Source: Rusavskia elegans (Eukaryota; Ascomycota; Lecanoromycetes; Teloschistales; Teloschistaceae). Taken from it: 64,000 bases of DNA. Positions 1-11,454 of this stretch are shown here, one piece after another. The translations under genes and the position numbers were made by a program. The stretch's first letter is position 1, and each line of letters starts with the position of its first letter. The notes under the pieces were generated by a model. It worked only from the letters and a program-made list of their open reading frames with translations. It was not told the DNA's origin and did not search any database. The DNA is taken from assembly GCA_011316305.1 (NCBI GenBank), contig SAUG01000058.1:496001-560000 (forward strand). The letters run 5' to 3'.

Positions 1-870
1 ATATAGAAAAAGAAGAAAATATAGAAAAAAAAGGCGGAAGCGAAAAGTAAAAATAATAAAAATATATAAAAAAATATTAAATACTTTAACTATTTATCTA
101 TATCTAGAATAAGTAAATCTAGATAAATATATTACTTCGATATATTACTATATTATTAATAAAAAAATAGATTTTATAATATAGAAAAAAAGTTTTAACG
201 ATTTTAATAAATCGAATCCGAATTTCCGGATTCGATCTAGAATTAAATCGGATCGAATTCTAGAAAAATCCGATCTAATTCGGTTCGATATTTAAAAAAG
301 TCGAAATCGATTCGGATCGGATCGATTTTTTTAATCCGGATTCGAAATTCGATCCGACGGCCAGTTTACTCCCGATCTATCGGATTTAATCTCGTTAACT
401 CCGAAGAACGCTAGATCCGCTAGGTTTTCAGATCACGTAGTCTGTCACTACGTCATCTAGACCATTTATTTTTAATAGATATTAAATATTTTTTGATTTG
501 TATATAATTTTATATCGATATTTTATTTATAATTAAATTTTTGTTTCTACGATATTATTTTATTCATTTACGGATATATTAATGAATCTATAAATAGAAA
601 ATATATTGGATCGAAAATGATAAAAAATATAAAATAATTTATCTATTTACAATTATTCAAATAAAATAAAATTAGATATTAGATTTAAATTGGATTTTAG
701 AAAAAATAATCCAATCTATTTCGAATCTAATCTAGTTTATTCTACAGCGTAATTTTTTCTAGATAGACCTTTTTATAGAAGTTTACTTTTTTGACGAATT
801 TACGGCTTTAAATGATTTAAATAGAATTTAGATATATAATATACGAATGATATATTTTAACTTCGAGGCC
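1..870. repeat. AT-rich, RIP-mutated repeat block
   Basis: Very AT-rich sequence with no usable reading frame. CA and TG are scarce while CG remains, the usual trace of RIP (CpA to TpA). It holds two recognisable repeat pieces: a 'CGGATCGGATCG'-type TIR-element fragment ending near 370 with 'ccgacggccagttta', and a fragment of the SINE-like repeat at 371-463. Composition returns to normal just before 890. Confidence 0.85.
371..463 (-). repeat. SINE-like repeat, copy A (head fragment)
   Basis: Read on the minus strand, this matches the head of the about 420-bp repeat seen at 11020-11440. The shared parts include 'gcggatctagcgttcttcgg' and the following 'agttaac'. The copy breaks off just before the B-box and runs into a TIR-element fragment. 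Confidence 0.6.
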
Positions 871-1016
871 ATCTGAATCGCACCGTGGTTGCTAGAAAGA
901 GATTTGGAGTGGTTCGTTGGAAGTGGTACAGATTCTCTCTGGAAGGTTGCGTAGCTATCTACTATTAGAGCTAATCCATTTAGTTCGCTCTCATCTCACC
1001 TGAAGCAATTCTCTTC

Positions 1017-1053
1017 CAGCCTTGCCAAGCCAAGCAAGGCTGAAGTCACGTGA
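1017..1053. promoter_or_regulatory. hairpin plus E-box upstream of the NLR gene
   Basis: A perfect 9-bp inverted repeat (CAGCCTTGC at 1017-1025, GCAAGGCTG at 1034-1042) with an 8-nt loop is followed at 1046-1053 by the palindrome TCACGTGA (CACGTG E-box) and then 'tataaaa'. It lies about 480 bp upstream of the first ATG at 1534. A promoter role is inferred from position and motif only. The rest of 870-1533 shows no gene. Confidence 0.35.
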
Positions 1054-1533
1054 TATAAAATCAAGGTAGGTCACGATCATTAGCCGTTTGCTATTTCAAC
1101 AGTATTTTGCACTCGAGTCGCGTCGATATCGCACTGGATAGGTAGCTGGGCAGCCCTTTTGTATCCTGCTCGAAACCCTTCCTGACAGTACGGCGTTCTA
1201 CCAAGCATTGGCTCACTAAAGTTGCGCCAGTATCCGTACGAAGTTGCGCTGTCAAGTTGGCACGAATGGGAAGCTAGGATCCGGCCCGTGCATCCCCACT
1301 TTTAGTTTGGCGCTTAAATTCGGCTTCTCATTCGACATGTATAAATTCCTGCAGACGCCACCTTGCCCTTTTTGCGAGGCCGACAGCGGCTGAGAAGGCT
1401 GCCACCAAGTCTAGGCGACTGGATGGCCTTGTAGTGACTGATATGAATCAGCCCATTCTTGTTGTTTTCTAGCTTGTGTTTTGCCAGTACACGAAGACTT
1501 GGGACGTTAAAGCTTCTCACACCGGATCGATTA

Positions 1534-4500
1534 ATGGAGCAAAGTTTCGCAACCACAGGTGGTGAGCCGAGCCCGCTTGATAGTACAGGCCTAACCCTGC
1601 TGTCCCTCGATGGCGGTGGCGTTCGAGGCCTATCGACCCTATACATATTGAAAAGGATCATGGATCAACTCAATTTCGAACGGAAAAAGAGCAGCCTTGA
1701 GGCAGTAAAGCCATGCGAGGTTTTCGATCTCATTGGGGGCACCAGCACCGGCGGGTAGGTGTTCATCGTCTTCCCGGGGGCAAATTTAATCGATGATTGG
1801 CGTAACAGCCTTATTGCCATTATGCTCGGCCGGTTAGAGATGGACGTTGACCAGTGCATTGACGCATATGTCAAACTTGCTGGCCAGGTGTTCAGTGAAA
1901 AGTCCCTTCCCGTAGACTGGTTGGGCAGAGTGAAGTCGAAGTTTGACTCGAAGAAGCTCAAAGATGCAATCTACGAAATTGTGAAGAAAGGTAGAGCATC
2001 TGGAGATGAACCTTTCAACGATGGGAAGGAGCGCGGATGCAAGACGTAAAGTTTCCTCCTCCATCTGGGTATCTCTATCTGATGAGTACAGCTTTGTCTG
2101 CACGACCGAGCGCCTCGTGCCGGGCACTGTTCGCCTCCGAAGCTACAGCCTTCATAACGAGCAAGGAATCTCTGCGACGATCGGCGAGGCAGCCCTTGCC
2201 ACATCAGCTGCTCCGACTTTCTTTGACCCTGTTAGCATTGGTACTCGTACTTTTGCCGATGGTGGACTCTTCGCAAACAATCCAGTAGATGAAGTAGAAG
2301 GTGAGGCTTCGAATATCTGGTGCCCAGAGACTGGAGATCTGAAGCCATTGGTCAAATGCTTTATCTCTCTTGGAACAGGTGTACCCGACTCAAAGCCATT
2401 CAGGACCAGCGCCTACAAGTTTCTTAGCGAGACCGTAGTGAGTATCGCTACCGAAACCGAAAACACGGAGAAGAAGTTCATAGCACGGTGGGCGAAGCAT
2501 TTAGACGACAAGCGATATTTCCGCTTCAATGTTCAGCAAGGACTGCAAAGTGTTGGACTTGATGAGAATGAGAAGCGGGGCACCATGGACGCGGCAACTG
2601 AAGCGTATCTCAAGCACCAGGAGCAGAAGTTTCGGGTCCGGGACTGTATTCAGAACATGAAACACAAGCAGAGTGTGTGCCCGGAGACATTTGCATAGGT
2701 AGATAAGACGCTGAATTTTGCAGAGAGGCCTAAATCAACACCTATAGCTCTCAAAGTTGTTAGTACAATATATTTATACCATTCTACGCTCTGCTAAGAA
2801 GCACAGGTATCTACTAGAACCACGCCCACAACTCGACAGCAGCCAAGTAAGACTTCCCCGACTTTGCTATACCGCTACTAAACACATGAAGCCGTGCATC
2901 AAGCCTTCTGGATTGTCCCATTTGAGAGAAATCCACGCTTCACCGGTCGTGACTTCAACCTAACTCAGCTGGTAGAAAAGCTATTCGCCAAAGATTACAC
3001 AAACAAGATCGCAATCACTGGACTTGGCGGGGTGGGGAAGACACAAGTTGCAATTGAATTACTTTTTCAAATGAGAGAGAAAAACCCTGATTGCTTGATC
3101 ATCTGGATACCAGCTGCCAGGATGGAGAGCCTTCACCGGGCATACACGAACACTGCGGAGCAGCTTCGCATAGCTGGGTGGGAGGACGAGAAGGCGGACG
3201 TGAAAAGACTGGTACAACAGTACCTAAACAAGGAAAGTAGAGGTCAGTGGCTGCTGGTTTTCGACAATGCTGACGATATCAACATGTGGATTGCCAAGGC
3301 GGTTTCTGGGCTACAGCCTCAGCAAGGACCTCCACCCTTGTTGGACTACCTTCCCCAGAGCAAGCGAGGGGCTATCCTATTCACAACACGCGATAGAAAA
3401 ACAGCAGTCAAACTCGCGCAGCAAAATGTCTTCGAGCTTCCGGCAATGAAGGAAGAAGTAGCAGTGCAACTACTGGAGAAATGTTTACTCAAAAAAGATC
3501 TAATTCTTAATCGGCGGGACACATATGCCCTTGTATCTCAGCTCACTTTCCTCCCACTAGCTATTGTCCAGGCGGCGTCGTACGTGAACGAGAATGGAAT
3601 AAAACTCGGAGAATATCTGTCGCTGCTAGCAGAACGAGAAGAGGAGGTCATCGAACTTCTCAGCGAGGAGTTTGAGGACGATGGAAGATATCGCGATATG
3701 AAGAACCCAGTAGCCGTTACATGGCTGATCTCGTTCGAGCAGATTCTACGTCACTACCCACTTGCAGCTGAATACCTGTCAATCATGGCCTGCGTGGAGC
3801 CGAACGACATTCCTCAGTCTCTCCTTGCGCCCGGGTCATCGCGAAAGAGGCATACAGATGCCATCGGCACGCTCGAGGCCTACTCTTTCATCAGCAAAAG
3901 TTCGGACGGGCAGACTGTTGGTCTCCATCGGCTGGTGCATTTAGCGATGCGGAACTGGCTTCGGCAAGAACAGAAGCTGGCTGAATCGACAAAGAAAGCC
4001 ATCAGCCGATTAGAAGAATTGTTTCCTGATAACAATCACAAGAACAGGAACATTTGGAGGATTTATCTGACACATGTTCGCTGTGTGTTGGAGTCAGACC
4101 TTGTCAAAAAGGACTGGAACACGAGATTGAAACTCATACACAGATATGCGATGTGCCTGTACGAAGACGGTCGGTGGAACGAGGCCGAGTTACCGTTTGC
4201 ACAGATTCTCGAGCTGAAAGGTAACATGCTTGAGCCGAATGATCCAGACATGCTGAAGAGCAAGGCAAACCTGGCAGCAACGTACCGACACCAAGGTCGA
4301 TGGGCTGAAGCAGAGAAGATGGTGATACAGATACTAAACGCTCGTCAGCGAGTGCTGGGACCGGAGCATTTGGATACCTTGAGTAGTATGGGTGATTTAG
4401 CATGGACGTACTGGAATCAAGGCCGATGGGCAGAGGCGGAGACAATGAACCAGGAGATGATCGAGACTCGTCGGCGGATACTGGGAGGAGAGCATCCGGA

Positions 4501-5179
4501 CACAATTGAGAGCATGGCTAGTTTAGGATCAACATATCGGAAACAGGGGCGATTGCAGGAGGCGGAGGAGATAGATCTGGAGGTGATGAAGACGAGTCGA
4601 CGGGTCCTGGGAGAGGAGCATCCCTTCACACTGGCTAGTATGGCTAACTTAGCATCAACATATCAGCTTCAAGAGCGATGGCTAGAGACGGAAGGACTGG
4701 AAATAGAGGTGATCCAGAAACGTCGGCGAATTCTGGGAGAACACCATCCGGCTACACTTAGCAGTATGGCCAATCTAGCATTGACATACTCGAAACAAGG
4801 AAAGTGGCAAGAGTCGGAAAGACTTGATGAAGAAGTGTTGAAGATTCGTGAACAGATCCTAGGAGAAATCCATCCAGATACACTACTCAGCAGAGCGAAC
4901 CTGGCCTCAACATATCGAAGGCAAGGCTGGTGGACCGAGGCGGAAGAGATCGAAGTAGAAGTGATGGCGATTCGTCAACGTGTATTAGGAGACGACCATC
5001 CTTCTACACTGAAGAGTATGAACAACCTGGCCCTGACAGTGAACGGACAAGGAAGAAGTGTTGAAGCGGTTCAACTCATGTTGGAATGTGTACGGCTAGC
5101 AAATCGCCGTTTCGGTCCAGATGACCCGCAGACTCTTGCTTCGTCAGCAACCCTGGCTGAATGTCAAAATACACAATAA
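1534..5179 (+). CDS. NLR-type protein: patatin phospholipase / NB-ARC / TPR
   Basis: Proposed exons are 1534-1754, 1809-2045, 2092-2672 and 2892-5179, about 1108 aa. The patatin domain (residues 25-330) has the oxyanion loop DGGGVRG (26-32), the nucleophile elbow GTSTGG (69-74) and the DGG of the Ser-Asp dyad in FADGGLFANNP, so the lipase looks active. The first two introns (54 and 46 nt) restore the patatin fold exactly. The NB-ARC domain starts after VPFERNPRFTGR. It has the P-loop GLGGVGKT (390-397), Walker B WLLVFDNADD, the sensor GAILFTTRD and an MHD-like LHRLVHLAM. Eight TPRs of the kinesin-light-chain type close the protein. Fungal NLRs of this build (for example Neurospora PLP-1, paired with SEC-9) trigger non-self cell death; a similar role here is inferred. 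The third intron (2673-2891) is the weakest point. Without it the first part stops at 2698 and the NB-ARC part has no ATG of its own near 2894. Confidence 0.8.
4160..5167 (+). repeat. TPR array, eight units of 126 bp
   Basis: Eight back-to-back 42-residue repeats (8 x 126 = 1008 bp) fill the 3' end of the NLR gene with no spacer. Each carries the pattern Y-x2-QGRW-x-EAE ... RR-x-LG-x-EHP-x-TL-x-SMANLA-x-T. Length is invariant although the units differ in sequence. Such arrays are the ligand-sensing part of fungal NLRs and often vary in repeat number between strains. Confidence 0.9.
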
Positions 5180-5446
5180 TTTGAGGGTGGCTACTTGGCT
5201 TGGGATCAACCTTTATTGAACGGGAGGAGAAGAGGTGGTTTTGGCAGTTACAGGGGAGTTTGAGACAAGATAAGGAGTGAGGTGTGGACAATCCAATTGA
5301 GCGTTCGAGCGACAGATTACAAAATTGATCTGTTCGTAGAGATACCCTTTTTAGATGTTTGTACGTATTGGTAATATTGATATTTCCTACAGGTATAACC
5401 AGGTTTCTCGGCTACTCCTTGCGTGGTTGAGGATATCGGCAAGAGT
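5180..5446. other. 3' flank of the NLR gene
   Basis: No gene seen. An 11-12 nt G run lies just downstream, around 5469-5480, and falls inside the 3' end of the minus-strand candidate gene. Confidence 0.4.
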
Positions 5447-6790
5447 TCACTTCGTGCACCCCTGGGAGAGGGGGGGGGGGGTGGCGTTGTACTCACAGCC
5501 CCTTCCCATCCGTCTCTTGCCAACAATCTTTGTAATCTCCCGTTTCTGCTCTTCAAGCGCGGTATCTTGAGCTTGAGATTGCGGAGAAAGTGGTGGGGGG
5601 ATAATACTGGGAGGATTTGCGATCACTGCTGCTCCGTCATCGTCTTCGCCGACGATCTGCTTATGAAGATGCTGGGGTAGAGCGGCGCTTGGAGAGGTCG
5701 GGCGATCAATGGGTTCGGCGATAGGTTCAGTGGTTTGAATACTCAAGCAACCGTGCGCCTCTGCCTGTTCATTAGGGCCAATCTTCAACTCCACACTCGT
5801 GGCCCCAGTAGAACCGCCAGTCTCGCCAGGCTTTTTCGTCGTCATCGTCAGCCACGAGAGGATTGTCTAAAACATATTAGAAAGAAGGCCTTGAAGGTAG
5901 TCAGAAAGGCAATAGGAGCCTCAACTTGACTATCGCCAATCCCACTGGATCGACTTGTGCTCGTCGCATTCTCGCGTTGCCGGAAGTCTCGCCAAAAGGG
6001 CGGCATTCTGAAGAGAGGCTTCGGCAGCGCTCGAGTTCATGCGAAATCGAGGTCGCTCATCTCCTCGACGGCATCGTCTATCTCGTCGATGGGGTGTTTC
6101 GAGCATTATATTGGCCGCGGTACGTCGCGATTGGGGCCTGCAGACTGACCTGCGGATTGACCTGTACGTCGGACCTTCTCCGACCCGGGCATTCCGACCC
6201 GGGCATACCGCCTCCTGCGTTCAAACATGCATCGTCCGCTGTGCGCTTGTGGGAAGCTCAAACGCCTGAAGCGCCCGTGGCCGTCCGGTCCCCATCTCGT
6301 TTATGCCCGTCTCCCGTGTCTACCTTCTCGTTCCTATCACCAGAGGAACCGGGTCCGATACCATTGAGGAGGCCGTCCCTTAATCCGGTCTGTGCCTGGG
6401 ATATCGACGAGAGGACGATATCAGCGGCGGGTGGCGGTCGGGAGACGAAGCTTTGTGCGTTCTCGTGGAAGGTGGTGTATCTAAATCGGCGCTATCTGTT
6501 AGCAGTGGGATCGCCGGGAAGAGGGTTTTCAGAGACGCACCTGACTTCTGGACTTGACAAAGAAGCGGCTGGAATGTCAGAGGAAGCCCGCCGCGAGCCC
6601 TGCTCAATAGATCTCGAGCCGTCGCCGCTCGGGTGAATACCGCTGCCGCCGTCGGTCTCGCTAGACGTGTCTCCGCCTTGTACTGCTGTGAGAGTAGAAG
6701 CGTTATCGCAGTCGGTTAGGGTAGGATATTCAACAGCACCGTCAGCCTTCCGACGTCTGTCCCCCTGTACTAGATACCGCGTTTTATGGC
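5447..6790 (-). CDS. possible multi-exon gene, structure unresolved
   Basis: Several minus-strand segments read like coding sequence, but I could not join them into one model. A Ser/Gly/Asp-rich piece runs from about 6780 to 6541. A plausible intron follows, with donor gtgcgt at 6540 and a CTAACAG-type acceptor near 6496. Two competing open frames continue to about 6380-6260. A stretch containing PIDEIDDAVEEMSDLDF lies near 6095-6045. A 3' exon of about 140 codons (5866-5447) follows a 'tgttttag' acceptor and contains EEQKREITKIVGKRR. The product would be low-complexity and disordered. No family was recognised. It could equally be a decayed gene. Confidence 0.3.
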
Positions 6791-7450
6791 TCCTGTAGTG
6801 GCCGAAATGTGGTAGTCAAGTGAACAAGCGACGCGTCAGGCTCAATACCACCCCGTCCCAGACCCTTTGGAAATCTATCATGACGCTGACAGTAACACGA
6901 TAACCCTTAGGATTAAGAGCCTAGAACAGGTAAAAGTAGTTTCGCGTAACGGGTAGCAGTGATCGAGTTGCGGTACAAATTTGGTGGGTTGAGGATCGGT
7001 ATGACCCCAAGTCCGAAGAGCCGTTAGAAAACTCTGCCCAAACCACCGTAACACTGGCCTTGATAACTGGTTAGACCACTTAGAAGCACCTATTAAGTAA
7101 GGTGGAATTGACTTCGTAGAGATCTTGTAGTCGTAAAATGGCTGGATGGTGATTTGCTCACAGGCTGATGGTCCCATGTAGCCCATCAAAACGCCGCAGT
7201 ATGGAACAGGACAAGACAGTTGTGGAGTATGGCTGCTGAATGGCATTTCAAGATTTGTAAGCTCGAGTAGGTTGGGCTAAGTAAATGTTAAACTTGGGGA
7301 TCTATATCACAAAACGAGCCATGGACACAACCGTTCTGCGTCTTGGCGCTTCGGTCCGTTCTGATTTTGGCCAGTTTGGAAAAACGTATTGTTTGACATG
7401 CGCTGTTCTTCACCATGACCTCTAATTGTAGTTGATGATCAAACATATGT
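6791..7450. other. intergenic
   Basis: No supported gene. A 122-codon minus-strand open frame (6878-7246) has no recognisable domain and unremarkable composition, so I leave it out. Confidence 0.35.
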
Positions 7451-8331
7451 ATGACTGGCTCAGGAGTCGAGACTACGATACTGAAGAAGATGCTTGAATC
7501 TGTCCCAGCTGCACACAGCACTGAATCCGAGGAAGTGGACATGTCTTCACTTTTCTGGAACGTCAACATCCCACAAAAGCGGTGGACAAGAGAGCGTCCA
7601 CCCTACCTAGCGAACATGTCCGAGAAGGACAAAGGTATACTGTCCATTCGAGATTGTGACTTCAAATATCATGACTGGAATGCAGCCCGAGATATTATTC
7701 GTAAGACCCCGTCTGCCTATGCTCATCGTTGACGATCGTGACGAAGGATCGCATCTTGTGAACACTTTGACAATCTAATAAGGACTCAACAGGGAAGAAC
7801 CAACTCGAACGATTTCAGCGTCTACCAAGTGACCTTCGTCGCTACTTGAAATATACATATGATCTGAGGAAGCAGTACGGCTCTGTCCTTAGCTTTATAC
7901 AGTATGAACGACTGCATTGGCACGATACTATTCCTTCTGGAGAGCCACCTTTCGCCAATTCCAGCGACTACAAAACCCTGTGCAATGACTGGCCGTATGC
8001 TCTAGAGCCGAGCATTGTCCACCTTGTGGTGTGGGTAAAGTTCGAACTGGAGTCAGATGAGACTACTGACTATCTGACACCTGGTGGGAGACAGCAGATC
8101 GAAGACTTTGTGAGTAGGGCATTCTGTGGCGAAGGCGGTATCTCCAGAGAACAAGTTATATGGTTTAAGAATGGGCGGACTCTCAAAAGCGTACACGCCT
8201 TAGAGCATATTCACGTCCTTCTCTATCAAGCTCCTACAGAAATGGTTGAGCGTCTTACGGAAGGTGACAAGCCAATGTCGACGATCAGGGCGGAGGAGGA
8301 GGAGGAGGAGGCGGATAGTAACTACGACTGA
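7451..8331 (+). CDS. DUF3605 family protein
   Basis: Exons are 7451-7700 and 7793-8331, giving 262 aa. The 92-nt intron has donor gtaaga and acceptor caacag and joins ARDII to RKNQLERFQRLPSDLRRYL in frame. The body carries the DUF3605 signature: KQYGSVLSFIQYERLHW, a conserved CNDWPYALEPSIVHLVVWVKF, then VIWFKNGRTLKSVHALEHIHVLLY. The C-terminus is an acidic run of glutamates. In fungi the family is known from N-acetylglucosamine-induced proteins; its biochemical activity is not known to me. No signal peptide or membrane segment is visible. It is the last intact gene before the RIP block. Confidence 0.85.
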
Positions 8332-8916
8332 TGAAAGACGGAACGAGACTTCGAGCATAGCAAGCAAAAAAATCTTCGAAAACACAAGACCTGGTAGACC
8401 GGGAGAAGTATCCTGAGCTCCGACTAAGGCTGGGTAATAAAATTGTGAGCACTGGTAGTGGGAATAGGGTGTAAAGTAGAATAGGGACCTCTTTCGCGCA
8501 GAGCGACGGTCTGCGCCTGCGCGTCCCGATTAGGCCTAGCGCCTGCGCGTCGCCTTTCGTCCTATCCCCTATTATAATCTGCCTCTACCCCCCTTATACG
8601 TAGTATAGTTAGATAGTAAAGTATTCGATAAATACGAAATTTAAACTATTATATAAAAGCTATCTAATGTATTCGACGTATCTATTAGTAGCTAGAAGTT
8701 ATACGCGCAGCGATTTTTATTACGGTCTTTCCAAAAAATAGGGGAATATATACTAATAATATCTAAAAATAAAGAAATTAATATTATAAATATACATTCT
8801 ATCTATATACTATTATCTTCTATCTAAAATTAGCTAAATTAAAAAATAAAATTTATCTATTATAAAACCGTCGAGTTAAATATTAGAAGCGAGCTTTTAA
8901 TTTACTATTATAATCT

Positions 8917-10188
8917 TGAACTGGATTCCATACCAAATCTAGTATTTAGTAGCAAAACCTTTAATATATATTAAATAAAATTCAGTTATTTAATTGTTTA
9001 ATTATATTTAATATACTAATTACCTCTCTGGAAGGCTCCTATCTGGGGTTATATTGAGTTTTTATATATATATATATATTTCATCAACGTTATATACGGC
9101 AACGATTGTTGTATTTTACGTATAGTAAAGAAATTTTTATAGCTAAAGGTATATTCGTCAGGCAAGGTTTGCAGTGCAGTCAATTACTTCTATTTAACTA
9201 TTTCCTTCTTTATTCGATTACAAATCCTCTACTATCTAGTCTTTCCTCGATATTATATATAATTATCAGCTTCCGGCATTTCCGCTATATCTACCTGCTA
9301 TACTACGAAGCAATTATCTACGTCTGTCGCCTCGGTTATATTTATTATATAACCCGTACCTAAACGCTCCGCTAAGCTATTAAAGTACTCTTTAGCCTAC
9401 TTAGCTTTAAGAGGGTCGCTAGGTAGTACGCTGGCTACTACGGCTAGAGGCTTTACCCGGTCGATTAAGTTAAAAGGGGGTAGGGAGATCGGATAGCGCG
9501 TTTTAAAGGCGGTAAGGAAGCTATTTTTATCGAAGTTAAAATAGGTTACTCTAGCTATAACGAGGTAGTCGACGACTGCGCGGGTAGATATAGTTATTAC
9601 GGATATACTACCGTCTGGTTTAGCTTATAGCTATAGCTGTTAGCGGGAGTATATACGTACGTAAGGGCTTTTAGGCTTATATTACTAGTAAAAGAAGAAG
9701 AAGCGATAACTGCGAGGTATATTTATCTATAAAAATTTCTATATTAGTTAAGTTATCGGTAGAAGGATACGTTATATTACTAAATAAATTTAAATTAAAA
9801 TTCTATAGAAAGAACCGTTATTTATATTAATTAAACTTAGATATAAATTCTGCTACTATATATTTAATGCTGGTATACCAACGCTTAATTTGCTTACCGA
9901 ACCACTGGTTCACCGGGTACTAAAACCAAAACCAAATTAATAAATATACTAATTATACTAATTATACTAATTATAGAGGATTTTATTATCTATATAAATC
10001 CTGAACTCGACGTTTTTATAACTCGTATTTAATTTATTAGTTATCGCTATATACTATTCTAGTAATTAAATTATTTTATTTTTAAATTAATTTAAATAAT
10101 TACTCGTTATACTTCCGTTTATAGATATACTAATAAATCTAACTAATTTTTAGAAATACTAGATTTCTAGATAGTTCTATAATATTTT
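8917..10188 (+). repeat. 5' LTR of the chromovirus, split by an insertion
   Basis: 8917-9022 and 9940-10188 match the 3' LTR (16640-17028) in order. The 0.9 kb between is absent from the 3' LTR. Ends are approximate because RIP has altered the TG/CA termini. Confidence 0.7.
9023..9939. repeat. sequence inserted in the 5' LTR
   Basis: About 0.9 kb interrupts the LTR. Its first third keeps more CA/TG than its surroundings (for example 'caaggtttgcagtgcagtca'), suggesting a later arrival or weaker RIP. I cannot name the element. An 85-codon open frame at 9106-9363 shows no domain. Confidence 0.5.
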
Positions 10189-10419
10189 AAATATCTTTAG
10201 AATATCTATCGCAGGTTAATATTAAACCTCTATCTTAAATAATTTCAGCTATATAGCTAAATAGTCCGAATCTAAAGAAAAAAAAGTTAAAATAAAAAAT
10301 AATAGTAAAAATAAAAATATTCCTTCTACTAGCTAACGCTTTTATAGTATTAAAATTAATAAATTCGATAAATATTATAGAGATTATAATAAACTAGAAG
10401 ACTAGTTTATATAATTAGA

Positions 10420-10845
10420 TATATATATACGATTAATCATTCGGATTTTTGATTTTAATCTTTTACGATTTTAACGCTAGAGGCGCTAAACCGATCAGAT
10501 TACGTAATTATTTGATATTTAAGTATTTTACCGAGAATTCGAATTAAAGATTCCCGAAGAAGCTAGATCTGGACTAAAACCCAGAAGGAAACCGCAATCT
10601 ATTTAACTTTAATTAACTTAATTTAATTCGATTAATCGGGCTAGGCCGAGACGATCTATAATATAATCTTTCTATATTTTTAAACTCTATAAAAATCGAC
10701 TAGAGTCGATAGAAAAACTTAAATATTAGATTAGCTTTTAAAAGATTCGAATCCCCGACCCGTCGGATTAATTCTATTAACTCCGAAAAGCGTTAGATCC
10801 GCCGGGCCTCTAAATTACGCAGCGTTACTACTGCGTTACCTAGAC
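10420..10845 (-). repeat. SINE-like repeat, copy B
   Basis: This is the reverse-complement partner of copy C and matches it over its whole length. It carries the head block 'cggcggatctaacgctttt' and a slightly mutated B-box (ggattcgaatc). It is head to head with copy C, with a 174-bp spacer. Confidence 0.75.
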
Positions 10846-11019
10846 TATATAGTTAGGTATATATTTTATATTCTATTTTATATCCGAAAAAAAGAAATCG
10901 TTTTTCGTTATATTCTATTTTCGAAGATAAATCTAGTACTAGATAAAACCTTTCCTTTATTAGTATATAAACGACGATAAAAATAACAAACGTAATTTAA
11001 AATAATTTATAAAATTTAA

Positions 11020-11440
11020 GGCCTGGGTAACGTAATAGTAACGCTGCGTAACCTGAAGGCCCGGCGGATCTAGCGTTCTTCGGAGTTAACGGAGTTAATC
11101 CGACGGGTCGGGGGTTCGAATCCCTCGAAGGTTAATCTAATATTTAAATTTTTTCTATCGACTTTAGTCGATTTTTATAGAGTTTAAAAATAGAAAGATT
11201 ATATAGTAGATTATCTCGGCCTAGCTCGATCGATCGAATTAAATTAAATTAATTAAAGTTAAATAGATTACGGTTTCCTTCTAGGTTTTAGTCTAGATCT
11301 AGCTCCTTCGAGAATCCTTAATTAAATTTTCGGTAAAAATTCGAGTCTAAATAATTACGTAATCTGATCGATTAGTACCTCTAGTATTAATTCGTAAAAG
11401 ACAATCAAAAATCCGAATGATTAATCGTATATATATATAA
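11020..11440 (+). repeat. SINE-like repeat, copy C, with intact B-box
   Basis: An about 420-bp repeat starts 'ggcctgggtaacg' (A-box-like) and has GGTTCGAATCC at 11113-11123, an exact match to the Pol III B-box consensus GGTTCGANTCC. An AT-rich body follows, and a '(at)n' tail ends at 11440. Copies A, B and D share the same head-to-tail order. A tRNA-related SINE is the best reading; a decayed fragment of another element type remains possible. Confidence 0.65.
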
Positions 11441-11454
11441 AATTTAAAAAAGCT

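Noticed and set aside
2894..5179. NB-ARC-TPR frame as a separate gene starting at 2894
   Set aside because: The codon there is GTG, not ATG, and a stop lies at 2879. Splicing to the patatin part explains it better.
5469..5480. G run as a telomere or quadruplex element
   Set aside because: A single homopolymer run without repeated G blocks; no telomere-type repeats in the window.
6878..7246. 122-codon minus-strand frame
   Set aside because: No domain, no splice partner, and it ends in the promoter of the DUF3605 gene; likely chance.
9106..9363. 85-codon open frame in the repeat island
   Set aside because: It lies in a nested repeat insertion, has no domain and is AT-driven.
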